Assembly: GCA_905197045.1 (NCBI GenBank)
Contig: CAJJXG010000006.1
Location: forward strand, 1 to 64,000
Direction of reading: 5' to 3'
From: an uncultured Caryophanales bacterium
GTDB taxonomy: Bacteria > Bacillota_I > Bacilli_A > RFN20 > CAG-826
Length of the DNA stretch: 64,000 nucleotides
Shown here: positions 18,791 through 28,482 of the stretch, piece after piece
Layout of the letters: each line of letters starts with the position of its first letter
Numbering within the stretch: the first letter of the stretch is position 1
Notes under the pieces: model-generated
The model's input: only the letters and a program-made list of their open reading frames with translations
Told to the model about the DNA's origin: nothing
Database searches by the model: none
Made by a program: the position numbers and the translations under genes

Positions 18791-21337
18791 TTAGTAAAGT
18801 CTAATATCAAATCTGCTTTCAAATAATCTTGCTTTACTTAAATCAATACCAAGCTTGATTTCAGTACCTTTAGCAATCTTTTCTTCAGTCTTTACGTAAA
18901 TGATATTACCTAAAACATTACAGACAAGATATCTTGAGCTTTCATAATTAAGTTCATCAATTACAACTGCTCCAATACCATATTCTTGAATAGAATATGC
19001 ATCATGAGGAACTTCAAGTCTAAACAAAGAAGTAAATGTTCTTGTTCCTAAAGCTTGAATTATCTTACCTTCGATTTCTTCATTAACTTTAAGATAATAA
19101 CCATTAACCATTAAATATCCTTGTCTTAAAGCAAAGTTATATTTATCGTTTTTAGCCTCATAATCTTTTTCAGTTTCATTTGGCTCTAATAATTTAACTT
19201 GATTAACATCTTCTTTTTTAGCTTTAGCTGCATTAATTAATTCTTTATTCTTTGCTAATCTTTGTTTTCTTGCTTCAAGTCCAGCAGCCTTCACAGATTG
19301 TAAATCTGCTAATGTAGAAGAAACATCGTTTTTGCTATCAGCTTTTAACCATGCATCATTTGCAGAAAGGATTGATACATAAGCATTGAAGTAATCTTGA
19401 GCTTCTTTAATCATTGCTTCATATTTACTTCTAACTTCAGCTTCACGTTTTTCGTCGCTCGCTTTTTGTTCAGCACTTCTTTCATTTAATTTCTTGACCA
19501 TTGCTTCATAATCTGCAAGACCTTTTTCATAGGTTTCTTTAGAAGCGGCTAGATCTTTTGTGAGTTGTTCTTTGATCTTCTTTTTGCCATCTTTTCCTAA
19601 ATCGCCTTTTTCTAAATTAAATGTTGCTTCTGCTCTATATTTAGAATTACGAGCTTTAAATTCTTTCTTTAATGCTGCTGGAATTGTCGTATCAATTGCA
19701 ACGCCTTTAAGTTCTTCTCTTTCTTTAGCTTTTACATTCTCAATGTACTTGTCAACTATTTCAGAAACACTACGTTTTAAGGTTTTCTTACTTTCGTTTA
19801 AAGTGAATGCACTTGCAAAACCAGCAGTATATTTATCAAAAGCAGCAAGTGGTTTCAAAATGACTTTTTCGTCTTTTTGAATTTCAATCATTGTGTAATC
19901 TAAAGCAATCTTAACTTTATCACCAACTTTATGAGAATCATCATGAAGTTTTGTAAAGAAAACTCTATCTTTAGCTTTTAAATAGCAAAGTTTAACACCA
20001 TTAATATCTTCAATATTAACGATTTCAGCTGGTACATCACCTCCAAATGAAATAGCATCGCTTGGTACTAATAAACTTAAATTGTCACCATCTTCGACTT
20101 TAATTGCTTCTGGTAATTTTAAGTTAATATCAAGGAATGATAAGACGTTATCTTTAACACTTGCATCGAATAAGTTCATTTCTGGAACTCTTGGCATAAT
20201 GCTATCTTCAGTTTTGGAATCAAAGAAATGAATATGCGAAACATCAAAGGCTGCATCTATAATTTCACCTGGTTTAATTCCTAAATAGCCTTTTGCATTT
20301 TTAATGATTACACGAGTCGAGGATTCAACATAACCATCACCTTGCATGTTAAGGTCACCATAAATTAATGTTTCACTTCCTAATTCTTCAAAGTGAGAAA
20401 CCTTAACTTTGACAATATTCTTACTCTTTTTGACAACTTCTGGTTCAACAGAAATATTTTCACATCTTAAGCCAACGATAACTTTAGTTTTACCATTGAA
20501 GTAAGCTGGTTGAACTTTAATTAAGTCATTGAATGGAACATATAAAACATCATCACAATAGTCAAATTTGATTTCGACCATATCTTTATTACGTTTTAAT
20601 GTTGCTTCAAAAAAGTTCATTTGAGGAGTTCCAATAAATCCTGCAACAAACTTATTAATTGGATAATTATATAAGTTTTTAGGAGTATCGATTTGTTGAA
20701 CTCTTCCTAATTTCATAACAACAATTCTAGTACCCATTGTCATAGCTTCTGTTTGATCGTGGGTAACATAAATAAATGTTGTTCCAAGTTGACTATGTAA
20801 CTTTGAAATTTCAGCTCTCATTTGAGTTCTGAGTTTAGCGTCAAGGTTAGATAAAGGCTCGTCAAGCAAGAATACTTTAGGATTTCTTAAAATAGCTCTA
20901 CCTAAAGCAACTCTTTGTCTTTGACCACCAGACATAGCTCTTGGTTTTCTATCAAGATATTCTTTAATGCCTAAGATATCTGCTGCCCACATAATTTTTT
21001 CATGAATTTGAGCAGCTGGAATATGTCTTAATTTGAGGCCAAAAGCCATATTATCATAAACAGTCATGTGAGGATATAAAGCATAATTTTGGAAAACCAT
21101 TGCAATATCTCTATCCTTTGGCTCAACGTTATTGACTAATCTTCCGCCAATAAATAATTCACCAGCAGAAATATCTTCAAGGCCTGCAATCATTCTTAAA
21201 GTTGTTGATTTACCACAACCTGATGGGCCAACAAAAACAATAAATTCCTTATCCTTGATTTCCATATTGAAATCGCTAACAGCTTTTGTGCCGTTTGGAT
21301 AAACTTTATAAATATGTCGTAAACTTAAATCAGCCAT
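18791..21337 (-). CDS. MalK/MsmX-type sugar ABC ATPase with coiled-coil insertion
   Basis: Residues 1-240 are a standard carbohydrate-importer ATPase: Walker A GPSGCGKST (37-45), Q-loop VFQNYALYPH, signature MSGGQRQR (135-142), Walker B FLLDEP (156-161), H-loop YVTHDQ. TOBE-like beta segments occupy about 240-385. The usual family length is about 370; this protein has 848 residues. The extra part comprises another beta-rich TOBE-like segment (about 390-490), a long Lys/Glu/Ala-rich coiled coil (about 530-730) and a final TOBE-like end (IDLSKARLFESRF). It is the last gene of the maltodextrin operon and should energise MalEFG. The insertion is unusual and unexplained. Confidence 0.93.
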   Translation of the reverse strand: MADLSLRHIYKVYPNGTKAVSDFNMEIKDKEFIVFVGPSGCGKSTTLRMIAGLEDISAGELFIGGRLVNNVEPKDRDIAMVFQNYALYPHMTVYDNMAFGLKLRHIPAAQIHEKIMWAADILGIKEYLDRKPRAMSGGQRQRVALGRAILRNPKVFLLDEPLSNLDAKLRTQMRAEISKLHSQLGTTFIYVTHDQTEAMTMGTRIVVMKLGRVQQIDTPKNLYNYPINKFVAGFIGTPQMNFFEATLKRNKDMVEIKFDYCDDVLYVPFNDLIKVQPAYFNGKTKVIVGLRCENISVEPEVVKKSKNIVKVKVSHFEELGSETLIYGDLNMQGDGYVESSTRVIIKNAKGYLGIKPGEIIDAAFDVSHIHFFDSKTEDSIMPRVPEMNLFDASVKDNVLSFLDINLKLPEAIKVEDGDNLSLLVPSDAISFGGDVPAEIVNIEDINGVKLCYLKAKDRVFFTKLHDDSHKVGDKVKIALDYTMIEIQKDEKVILKPLAAFDKYTAGFASAFTLNESKKTLKRSVSEIVDKYIENVKAKEREELKGVAIDTTIPAALKKEFKARNSKYRAEATFNLEKGDLGKDGKKKIKEQLTKDLAASKETYEKGLADYEAMVKKLNERSAEQKASDEKREAEVRSKYEAMIKEAQDYFNAYVSILSANDAWLKADSKNDVSSTLADLQSVKAAGLEARKQRLAKNKELINAAKAKKEDVNQVKLLEPNETEKDYEAKNDKYNFALRQGYLMVNGYYLKVNEEIEGKIIQALGTRTFTSLFRLEVPHDAYSIQEYGIGAVVIDELNYESSRYLVCNVLGNIIYVKTEEKIAKGTEIKLGIDLSKARLFESRFDIRLY

Positions 21338-21348
21338 ATTTTTCTCCC

Positions 21349-22887
21349 TTATTTATTATTCATAATAACAATTCCACATGGAGGAATCGTTATCTTATTA
21401 CCTTCAATTGAAACTTTATCTTCATTAATATCTACAAGCAAACTTTCATAACCATTACTATCTAGATTCAGAGTAGATAAATCATAAGTCTTATTTTCAA
21501 CACCGAAATTAATTATTAAATGAGTTGTTTCTTCATTATAAGTTTTTTTAATAACTTGAAGCTCATTATCACCGGTATCGATTTTTTCAACGCTACCCTT
21601 TCGAATAGATTCGTAACTATTTCGAATATAATTTGCTTTTTTATAGTAATTTAGAATTGAGTTTTGATCTCCAAGTTGTTCTTTTACAGATGGATATATT
21701 TTTTCATCTGCAGTTGCACCACTTGGATTGTTGCAAGTTCCGTCTTCTTCTCCCCAATACATTGCTGTACGAACATTTTCATCTGGAGGATTAACACCAA
21801 TCATTCCGATTTCATCCCCATAATATGTAAAAGTTGTACCACTCATCATTTGCATGAGGCCTTGCCCAAATTTTAGGTATTTATCGTTATTTCTTGCTTG
21901 CAAGATATTTGCTGCTCTTGGATTATCATGATTTGTGATAAATGGAGCAGGAATATGATCACCTGCCTGCTCTACTAAGAAGGACATTTTATCTGTATAG
22001 TTATGACCTCTTCCAGTAGCAATTGCAGATGATATATCTTTTCCTAAACAATCAGTATCGTAAGCAAAGAAACTATCGATACCAGATTCATAATATCTTG
22101 TTATAAATCCAGCGCTTTCCCATGCTTCAGCTACAATATAAGCATTTTCATTATAGCTTTTAGTTACTTCATTAATCCGTGATAAGAATTCTATATTCTT
22201 AACATCGTTTCCTTTAAAATACCAAGGTACAGCGTCTAATCTAAATCCATCAATTCCTATATCTTCCATATAGAATCTAATGATTTCTTTAATCTCATTT
22301 TTAACATTCTCGCTATCAAGATTTAAATCAGGCATTGAACCTCCGCCAAATCCTGATTCATAATAAACTCCATTAGATATATAAGGATGAACTGAATCAG
22401 AAGTTAAAGAGAAGTTATAATAATCGGAATATTTTCCGCCTTTTCCTTCTTTAAATGCTTTAGCTCCTTCAACAAACCACGGATTAGATGTCGATGTATG
22501 ATTAAGAACTAGATCTAAAATTACATTAATACCTTTATTGTGTGCTTCTTTAACTAAATTACGATAATCATCCATTGTACCAAGATTAGGATTTATCGAA
22601 AGGTAATCGTCAACATCATATCCATGATATGAAGGAGATTCATGAATAGGTGTAAGCCAAATTCCATTAAATCCTAAATCTTGAATATAAGATAATTTTT
22701 CGGTGATTCCATTTAAATCGCCATAACCATCACCATCAGAATCATAATATGTTCCAGGAAAAATCTCGTAATATGTACGATATTTTTCTTCTTGAGGTAA
22801 GGTTGGCGATTTAAAATCACCATTATTTGAACAAGAAGTAGTTAGCAATATTAAAGGAAATATAACTAATAACTTGCTTTTTTTCAT
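21349..22887 (-). CDS. Cell-surface alpha-amylase lipoprotein (GH13)
   Basis: 512 residues with a lipoprotein signal (ILLTTSC, Cys 19). The GH13 barrel has a calcium-type DSDGDGYGD loop (49-57), LDLVLNHTS (region I), GFRLDAV with nucleophile Asp218, IVAEAW with acid/base Glu254, and FITNHD with Asp321. It probably cleaves starch or maltodextrin at the cell surface for the MalEFG importer encoded just upstream. It starts 5 nt after malG and ends 11 nt before the ATPase gene, so it is part of the same operon. Exact specificity within GH13 is not readable. Confidence 0.95.
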   Translation of the reverse strand: MKKSKLLVIFPLILLTTSCSNNGDFKSPTLPQEEKYRTYYEIFPGTYYDSDGDGYGDLNGITEKLSYIQDLGFNGIWLTPIHESPSYHGYDVDDYLSINPNLGTMDDYRNLVKEAHNKGINVILDLVLNHTSTSNPWFVEGAKAFKEGKGGKYSDYYNFSLTSDSVHPYISNGVYYESGFGGGSMPDLNLDSENVKNEIKEIIRFYMEDIGIDGFRLDAVPWYFKGNDVKNIEFLSRINEVTKSYNENAYIVAEAWESAGFITRYYESGIDSFFAYDTDCLGKDISSAIATGRGHNYTDKMSFLVEQAGDHIPAPFITNHDNPRAANILQARNNDKYLKFGQGLMQMMSGTTFTYYGDEIGMIGVNPPDENVRTAMYWGEEDGTCNNPSGATADEKIYPSVKEQLGDQNSILNYYKKANYIRNSYESIRKGSVEKIDTGDNELQVIKKTYNEETTHLIINFGVENKTYDLSTLNLDSNGYESLLVDINEDKVSIEGNKITIPPCGIVIMNNK

Positions 22888-22892
22888 ATTGA

Positions 22893-23780
22893 TTAGCCTT
22901 TAACAGCTCCTCCAGTTACACCTTCAACATAATATCTTTGTAAGCAGAAGAAGAATATAACAATTGGAATTGATGTAAACACAGCACCAGCACAGAATCT
23001 AGTAAAATAAAGTGTCAAGTTTTGACCATTATTACCAGTTAACCAGTTTTGTAAACCAACTGCTACTGTCCAGTTATCTGGGCTAGTACCAAGTAAATAG
23101 CTACTCATCATGAAGTCGCCCCAAGGAGCAACAAAACTTGTTAAGATTGTGTAAATAACAATTGGTTTTGATAAAGGTAAAATAACCTTCCAGAAAATAG
23201 TATTTCTAGTTGCGCCATCTATCATTGCAGCTTCATCAAGCGACTTTGGAATCGTATCAAAGAAACCTTTAACAACATAGTAACTCATGGCCGATCCTGC
23301 AATATAAACAAGGACTAAACCAAATGGATTACCAATCATATTGACTTGTTTTAAAACGTAATAAATTGCAATAAGAGAAAGGAAGCCTGGGAACATACCA
23401 ATGACCAAAATCATCTTCATGATTCCTTGTCTGCCCTTAAATCTCATTCTTGATAATGCATAAGATACCATTAAAACAAGTACGGTTTGAATAACACAAG
23501 TAATTACTGCAATCATTAAAGTTGTAAGATACCACTTAATGAAAGGATAAGTATCGTTAAAATTAAATAATGCGATGTAATTATCAAAAGTCCACTCTTC
23601 TGGAATTAAATATCCAACAACACCAGTTGATTCCCCTCTAAATGATTGCAAAATCAAATAAACAAAAGGGAAAATCCATATAATTGAAATAATAACTAAA
23701 ATAACATAAGTAATTGTATTAGAAATAATACGATTACGACGTTGATGTCCTTCTTGCTTGTTTGTAAGATTCATTCTCAT
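22893..23780 (-). CDS. malG: Maltodextrin ABC transporter permease MalG
   Basis: 295 residues with six membrane helices and the permease EAA loop SLDEAAMIDGATRNTIFWKV. The C-terminus FFCLQRYYVEGVTGGAVKG is the classic MalG ending. Pairs with MalF to form the channel. Its ATG overlaps the malF stop by 1 nt (TAATG); a GAGGA site lies within malF. Confidence 0.96.
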   Translation of the reverse strand: MRMNLTNKQEGHQRRNRIISNTITYVILVIISIIWIFPFVYLILQSFRGESTGVVGYLIPEEWTFDNYIALFNFNDTYPFIKWYLTTLMIAVITCVIQTVLVLMVSYALSRMRFKGRQGIMKMILVIGMFPGFLSLIAIYYVLKQVNMIGNPFGLVLVYIAGSAMSYYVVKGFFDTIPKSLDEAAMIDGATRNTIFWKVILPLSKPIVIYTILTSFVAPWGDFMMSSYLLGTSPDNWTVAVGLQNWLTGNNGQNLTLYFTRFCAGAVFTSIPIVIFFFCLQRYYVEGVTGGAVKG

Positions 23781-25282
23781 TATTGGAAATCCTCCTCGTT
23801 CTTAACTGCTTTACTTCTTGAATAGAAGATTAAGGAAATAACAGCAACAATAACGAAGACAACAATACCAATGACAGAAGCCATCTTATAGTTGTTTTCA
23901 TTGACAGTTAATTTATATAACCATGTAACAAGTAAATCAGTATCACCAGCAACGAATTTATTCGAATTAACTGGGACTCCTCCTGTTAAAAGGAAGATAA
24001 CGTTAAAGTTATTAATGTTACCAACAAATGCAGAAATTAAGCTTGGACCCATAACAAACATCATATATGGCAATGTTATATTGGCATACATTCTAAATGG
24101 ATTTGCTCCATCAATTTTTGCTGATTCATATAAATCTTCAGGAATATTCATTAAAATACCAGTACAGGATAAAACGGTATATGGAATACCAACCCACACG
24201 TTGATGATAATAACGAATATTCTTGCCCAAACTGTATTAAGAGAATATGTTAATGGTTCAAGACCAAATATAGCTAAAACACTATTAAATATACCTGTTG
24301 ATTGAAACATTTGAGAAATTAAAAGTAATGAAACAAATTGAGGAACAGCAATTGTAGTAATTAAAATTGTTCTCCAGAATTTCTTAAATTTAATTCCTTT
24401 TTTATTAATCAAAAGGGCTACTACCATTCCTAAGAAAAAATTTGTAAAAGTAGCAAAAACTGCCCAAACCATTGTCCAAACAAGAGCATCAGCAAATGTA
24501 TAGGCAAATTTTGAGTTTTGACCTAAAGATCCACCACCCAATAAAGTATCAAAGTTTTGGAATCCAACCCAAGTAAATAGATTTTCAGGTGGCATATGTG
24601 GTTTATCGTAATTTGTAAACGCAATAAAAATCATGAATATGAGAGGAACAATTGTAAAAACAACCAATCCTAACATAGGTAAAGCTAAAAGAGTTTTGTG
24701 ATATGATCTATCAGCTAAAGCTTTAATATCATCTTTGACTCCATTAATTTTTCCGTTAATTGAAGTAATTTGTTGTAATTCAAACACTTGTTTGATACTT
24801 GAATAATAAGTATAAATAAATCCTATTATTACTAAAATACAGATTGTGCCATAAAGCAAAATCAATAGCGAATTATCTCCAGGAATAGTAACATAAACTC
24901 CCTGAGTTTCATCCCAAATTTCAGTTGGTGTTTGAGTTCCTAAACTACCAAATTTTGCTAAATAAGCCCAGCCCCACAAACCAATAAATAGTGCAAAAAC
25001 TATTTCAAAAATTAAATATAAGAATCCCCTTACATATTGTTTTCTGGCGATTAATCCAAAACCCATAACTAAGAATGAAAGTCTTGTCTTCCAATCACCA
25101 AAACTCATAGCATCGGCCAATGTTTGAAAAGGAGCTGCAACCTTTTTCAAAACCTTCATCAAATTCCCAGGTAATCTTTTGAAAAACCCGCAAAACTTTG
25201 ACGGAATGTTCATAAACCAATTAGTTGTTTTATATAAAATTCGACGTGGTTTTGAAAATCCTAAGTATGATAAATCTTCCAT
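23780..25282 (-). CDS. malF: Maltodextrin ABC transporter permease MalF
   Basis: 500 residues. The N-terminal about 190 residues contain extra membrane segments and a linker as in MalF. The core has MVFTIVPLIFMIFIAFTNYD-like first helix sequence, VGFQNFDTLL and the EAA loop EDLYESAKIDGANPFRMYANI. Partner of MalG. A GAGGAG site precedes the ATG. A strong hairpin separates it from malE, which should lower permease expression relative to the binding protein. Confidence 0.96.
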   Translation of the reverse strand: MEDLSYLGFSKPRRILYKTTNWFMNIPSKFCGFFKRLPGNLMKVLKKVAAPFQTLADAMSFGDWKTRLSFLVMGFGLIARKQYVRGFLYLIFEIVFALFIGLWGWAYLAKFGSLGTQTPTEIWDETQGVYVTIPGDNSLLILLYGTICILVIIGFIYTYYSSIKQVFELQQITSINGKINGVKDDIKALADRSYHKTLLALPMLGLVVFTIVPLIFMIFIAFTNYDKPHMPPENLFTWVGFQNFDTLLGGGSLGQNSKFAYTFADALVWTMVWAVFATFTNFFLGMVVALLINKKGIKFKKFWRTILITTIAVPQFVSLLLISQMFQSTGIFNSVLAIFGLEPLTYSLNTVWARIFVIIINVWVGIPYTVLSCTGILMNIPEDLYESAKIDGANPFRMYANITLPYMMFVMGPSLISAFVGNINNFNVIFLLTGGVPVNSNKFVAGDTDLLVTWLYKLTVNENNYKMASVIGIVVFVIVAVISLIFYSRSKAVKNEEDFQ

Positions 25283-25313
25283 AATTTAGTATTTCTCCTC
25301 CATTATAAAACAG

Positions 25314-25344
25314 CAAAAACTTCCCGACTAAACAGTCGGGAAGT
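25314..25344 (-). terminator. Attenuator hairpin between malE and malF
   Basis: Perfect 11-bp stem ACTTCCCGACT/AGTCGGGAAGT (25319-25329 with 25334-25344), 4-nt loop, followed by TTTTTGC on the minus strand. Located 14 nt after the malE stop inside the operon. A partial terminator or 3' stabiliser would make MalE more abundant than MalFG. Confidence 0.85.
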
Positions 25345-25357
25345 AAAATTTTATTTA

Positions 25358-26644
25358 TTAAGCAATAGTTGTCATATCTTCAACTAAAGAATCAAGACTT
25401 GCTTGTAAGTTTTCTTTATTAATCTCTTTTTTATGACCAATGGAGCATCCAAAGTTTTGAACTGCTGTCCAGAAAGTTGATGGAACGTTGATTTGAGGAT
25501 CTGAAGCAGCTGCAAATTGCTTATTTAAACCGACCAATGCGACATCAGATTTTACAGCTTCGTTTTCAGCAGCCTTAATATTTGATGGTCCATAATTATA
25601 GTTCTTATATCTTAATAATTGAACTTCTTCGCTTGTAATATATTGGGCGAATTTATGTGCTAAAACTAAATTTTTAGATTGTTTGTTGACACCAACCATC
25701 TTCATGCCAAGGAATGTTCTCATTCTCTTGGTTGTATCATTTTCTTTCATTAATGGAAGGACATCACAACGAACATTAGCATCGTCCCAGGCGTCTTTAT
25801 CAAGAACATAAGTTTTGACAGCACCAGGATAAGAAATGAAAGCGCCAATCTTAGACATATTAGTATCTAAATAAGCATTAAGCTTAAGTCCTTCTTCACC
25901 GGCTGCTCCACCATCAACATAGGCAAAACCTTCAGTATTTGCTAAATCAATTAAGAAGTTGCCTGTATCAATTCCAGGTTGTTTATTATAATTGCATGTA
26001 ATCTTGCTTTCTTTGCCATCAGCACCATATTCAACGCTATATTCACCGCCGAAACCTGCAAAGAAGCCATAATCATACCATGAATCGCCCATTGGTACTA
26101 CAAATTCTTTTCCAGCTTCTGCACATTGTTTAGCAACATCAAAGAAAGTTGTGGTTTCATCATAATCTTTTACAACACTTGCATCGTAAGTTAACATATA
26201 ACCATTATCAAGTGTCATTGGATATGCATAAATTCCACCATCTGTGCCTTTACTTGCATCAACTGCAGCTTTACTGTTATTTGTTTCGACAAATGTTTTG
26301 TAGTCGCCTCCAAGTTGAGCTAAAGCACCAATATTAATTAAGTTATAAAGTTGGTCATTAGCCATTGTGAAAACATCAGCAGCACCTGTAACATCCTTTG
26401 AAACTTGGTTGTAAGCTTCTGCTTCAGAACAAGCGCCAAATTCAAATTTCATATCAGCATATTCTGGATTAGCTGCCTTGAAATCAGTGAAAATTTGTTC
26501 ATACATTGCCTTATGTTCAATAGGTGCCCAAACTTTAAATGTATTTGAGTTATCTGTTGTACTAGTTCCGTCACCACAACTGACTGCACCAACTAATGCC
26601 ATAGCGCCGATAGCGGCTAAACTAAAGAGTTTAATCTTTTTCAT
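25358..26644 (-). CDS. malE: Maltodextrin-binding lipoprotein MalE
   Basis: 428 residues with a lipoprotein signal (MALVGAVSC, Cys 23), hence membrane anchored. SBP family 1 layout: FKVWAPIEHKAMYEQIFTDF at the start, DVFTMANDQLYNLINIGALA, and AHKFAQYITSEEVQLLRYK near the end. Expected to bind maltose/maltodextrin and deliver to MalFG. AGGAGG site before the ATG. Sits 63 nt after malQ with no clear terminator between. Confidence 0.94.
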   Translation of the reverse strand: MKKIKLFSLAAIGAMALVGAVSCGDGTSTTDNSNTFKVWAPIEHKAMYEQIFTDFKAANPEYADMKFEFGACSEAEAYNQVSKDVTGAADVFTMANDQLYNLINIGALAQLGGDYKTFVETNNSKAAVDASKGTDGGIYAYPMTLDNGYMLTYDASVVKDYDETTTFFDVAKQCAEAGKEFVVPMGDSWYDYGFFAGFGGEYSVEYGADGKESKITCNYNKQPGIDTGNFLIDLANTEGFAYVDGGAAGEEGLKLNAYLDTNMSKIGAFISYPGAVKTYVLDKDAWDDANVRCDVLPLMKENDTTKRMRTFLGMKMVGVNKQSKNLVLAHKFAQYITSEEVQLLRYKNYNYGPSNIKAAENEAVKSDVALVGLNKQFAAASDPQINVPSTFWTAVQNFGCSIGHKKEINKENLQASLDSLVEDMTTIA

Positions 26645-26707
26645 TAAATTTATCCTCCTATAAATTAAACTTCTTATTTATTATTAACTCTTACGAGTTT
26701 AATAAAC

Positions 26708-28219
26708 TTAATTTCTTTGGTAATTATCTACCCAACGCACAAGAACTTCCGATTTTTCTTTTGCGTGTTCTTTAAATAAGTTCTCATCCATTCTCCAAGA
26801 CCAATTATCATCAGATAAAGTAGATGGAAAATTAATACGAGCTTCTTTACCTAAAGCAAATAAATCCATAATTGGGATTATTGCTGATTTCGCCTTACTT
26901 GCAAAATTTAATTCGCAAATAATAGCAGTTAACTTTTCATTAGAGAGTTTTCTAGCAAAAGGTACGCCAAACTTTTTGCACTCATCTTCCAAAATATCAA
27001 GCATCAACTTCTTTTCTTTTTCACTCAAATCATCAATAAATTGACGTGTAGTTTTTGAATCATGAGTTCCGGTATAAGAAAAGAAATTATATGTATAATT
27101 TGAAGGTCTCCAAATATTTTTTGGATCGGCATCTTCAAAAGCTTGATCTACAATTTTCATTCCTGGATAACCAGTTTGCTTCATAAGAGTTAAGAATTTA
27201 TCATCAATCATTCCTAAATCTTCAGCAACGATTGGATATTCCAATTTATCTTTAAATAAATCGAATCCTGGGCCATCAACCCAAACTCCATTACGAGCTG
27301 TTTTATCACCGTATGGAATTGAAAAATAACGACTGAATCCTCTAAAATGGTCAATTCTAATTAAGTCATAAAGTTTTAAAGCGTTATCGATTCTTTCATT
27401 CCACCACTTATAACCACTCTTTTTATGATATGACCAATCATATAAAGGATTGCCCCATAATTGCCCATCTTCACTAAAGCAATCTGGTGGTACGCCAGCA
27501 ACTTTTTTTGGAACTAAATTTTCATCCAAATCAAAAAGATAAGGATATTTCCAAACTTCTACAGAATCATAAGCAACATAAATAGGTAAATCGCCCATTA
27601 TTTGGATTCCATTTTTATTTGCGTATTCTTTTAAGGAATTATATTCATTTAAAAATTCAAATTGAGTCCACATATAAAACAAATAATCGTTTTTATATGT
27701 AGTTTTAACCTCTTTTTCTAAAGAAAGAGAATATTTACTCCATTTATCATTCCATTCATACCAAGGTTTTAAAGAATGTAAATCTTTTAAAACCATGAAA
27801 ATAGCAAAATCATTAAAATTTTGTCCTTCTTCCAAGAATTTTTTAAATGTTTCATCTGTTAGGTCAAAACGTGAAAAAGCTAATCTCAATACCTTCAATT
27901 TATTGTTAAAGATTGCTCCATAGTCAACTCTTGAAGAATTTTCACCCCAAAATTCGCTTTCTACTTCTTCTTTCTTCAATAAACCTTTTTCAATTAATTT
28001 ATCAAAATCAATAAAATAATAATTTAATGCATAGTTTGAAGGCGATTGATAAGGTGAATTCCCAAAGCTTGTAACATTTAAAGGTAAAATTTGCCAAATA
28101 GAGAATTCAGACTCTTTCAAAAAATCTACCAATTCATAGGCAGCTTTACCCAAAGTTCCAATCCCATATTTCCCCCAAAGAGAAGATATTGGAAACAACA
28201 ATCCCGCATTTCTTTTCAT
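26708..28219 (-). CDS. malQ: 4-alpha-glucanotransferase (amylomaltase, GH77)
   Basis: 503 residues, normal MalQ length. GH77 signatures are intact: SPYQSPSNYALN near the N-terminus, IMGDLPIYVAYDS, LIRIDHFRGF with nucleophile Asp290, PIVAEDLG with acid/base Glu333, and TGTHDSKT with Asp387. Disproportionates maltodextrins in the cytoplasm. First gene of the operon malQ-malE-malF-malG-amylase-ATPase, behind a consensus promoter with a cre/MalR-like operator at the transcription start. Confidence 0.97.
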   Translation of the reverse strand: MKRNAGLLFPISSLWGKYGIGTLGKAAYELVDFLKESEFSIWQILPLNVTSFGNSPYQSPSNYALNYYFIDFDKLIEKGLLKKEEVESEFWGENSSRVDYGAIFNNKLKVLRLAFSRFDLTDETFKKFLEEGQNFNDFAIFMVLKDLHSLKPWYEWNDKWSKYSLSLEKEVKTTYKNDYLFYMWTQFEFLNEYNSLKEYANKNGIQIMGDLPIYVAYDSVEVWKYPYLFDLDENLVPKKVAGVPPDCFSEDGQLWGNPLYDWSYHKKSGYKWWNERIDNALKLYDLIRIDHFRGFSRYFSIPYGDKTARNGVWVDGPGFDLFKDKLEYPIVAEDLGMIDDKFLTLMKQTGYPGMKIVDQAFEDADPKNIWRPSNYTYNFFSYTGTHDSKTTRQFIDDLSEKEKKLMLDILEDECKKFGVPFARKLSNEKLTAIICELNFASKAKSAIIPIMDLFALGKEARINFPSTLSDDNWSWRMDENLFKEHAKEKSEVLVRWVDNYQRN

Positions 28220-28241
28220 AAAAATTTACTTCCCTAAAATA

Positions 28242-28255
28242 TGTAAGCGCTTACA
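28242..28255. promoter_or_regulatory. cre/MalR-type operator at malQ start site
   Basis: TGTAAGCGCTTACA is a perfect 14-bp palindrome and a perfect match to the LacI-family cre consensus TGWAANCGNTNWCA. It begins at the last base of the -10 and covers the predicted transcription start, so binding should repress the whole mal operon. CcpA or a MalR-like LacI regulator are the candidates; neither is encoded in this window. Confidence 0.85.
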
Positions 28256-28283
28256 TTATAATAGGTCAAATTTTGCATGTCAA
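28255..28283 (-). promoter_or_regulatory. Consensus sigma-A promoter of mal operon
   Basis: Minus strand TTGACA (28283-28278), exactly 17 nt, TATAAT (28260-28255). Both hexamers are perfect consensus. The predicted start at about 28248 lies inside the palindromic operator. Confidence 0.9.
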
Positions 28284-28290
28284 ACATAAA

Positions 28291-28449
28291 AAGTATGATA
28301 AATATCGCATACTTTTAAATGTTGTGAATTAATTATTTAAAATGATGATAATTTTTTCAGATTTTTTACAATGAATCAAAAAAATATCGATAATTATCGT
28401 ATTTTTAACGATTATTTTAAAATAAAAAATTAAATGATAAGTATCGCAT
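28291..28449. repeat. Three copies of a GATA-N2-TATCG dyad upstream of malQ
   Basis: GATAAATATCGCAT (28297-28310), CGATAATTATCGTA (28388-28401) and GATAAGTATCGCAT (28436-28449) lie in the 263-nt gap between the two MalQ-like genes. The first sits in a larger dyad AAGTATG-N10-CATACTT (28291-28314) only 7 bp upstream of the malQ -35. They look like operators for an unidentified regulator. Confidence 0.5.
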
Positions 28450-28482
28450 TTTTAACAAAAATCAAAATTAGTTAATTATTTT

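Noticed and set aside
26686..26699. AACTC/GAGTT hairpin between malQ and malE as terminator
   Set aside because: Five-base stem and no T run; unlikely to terminate.
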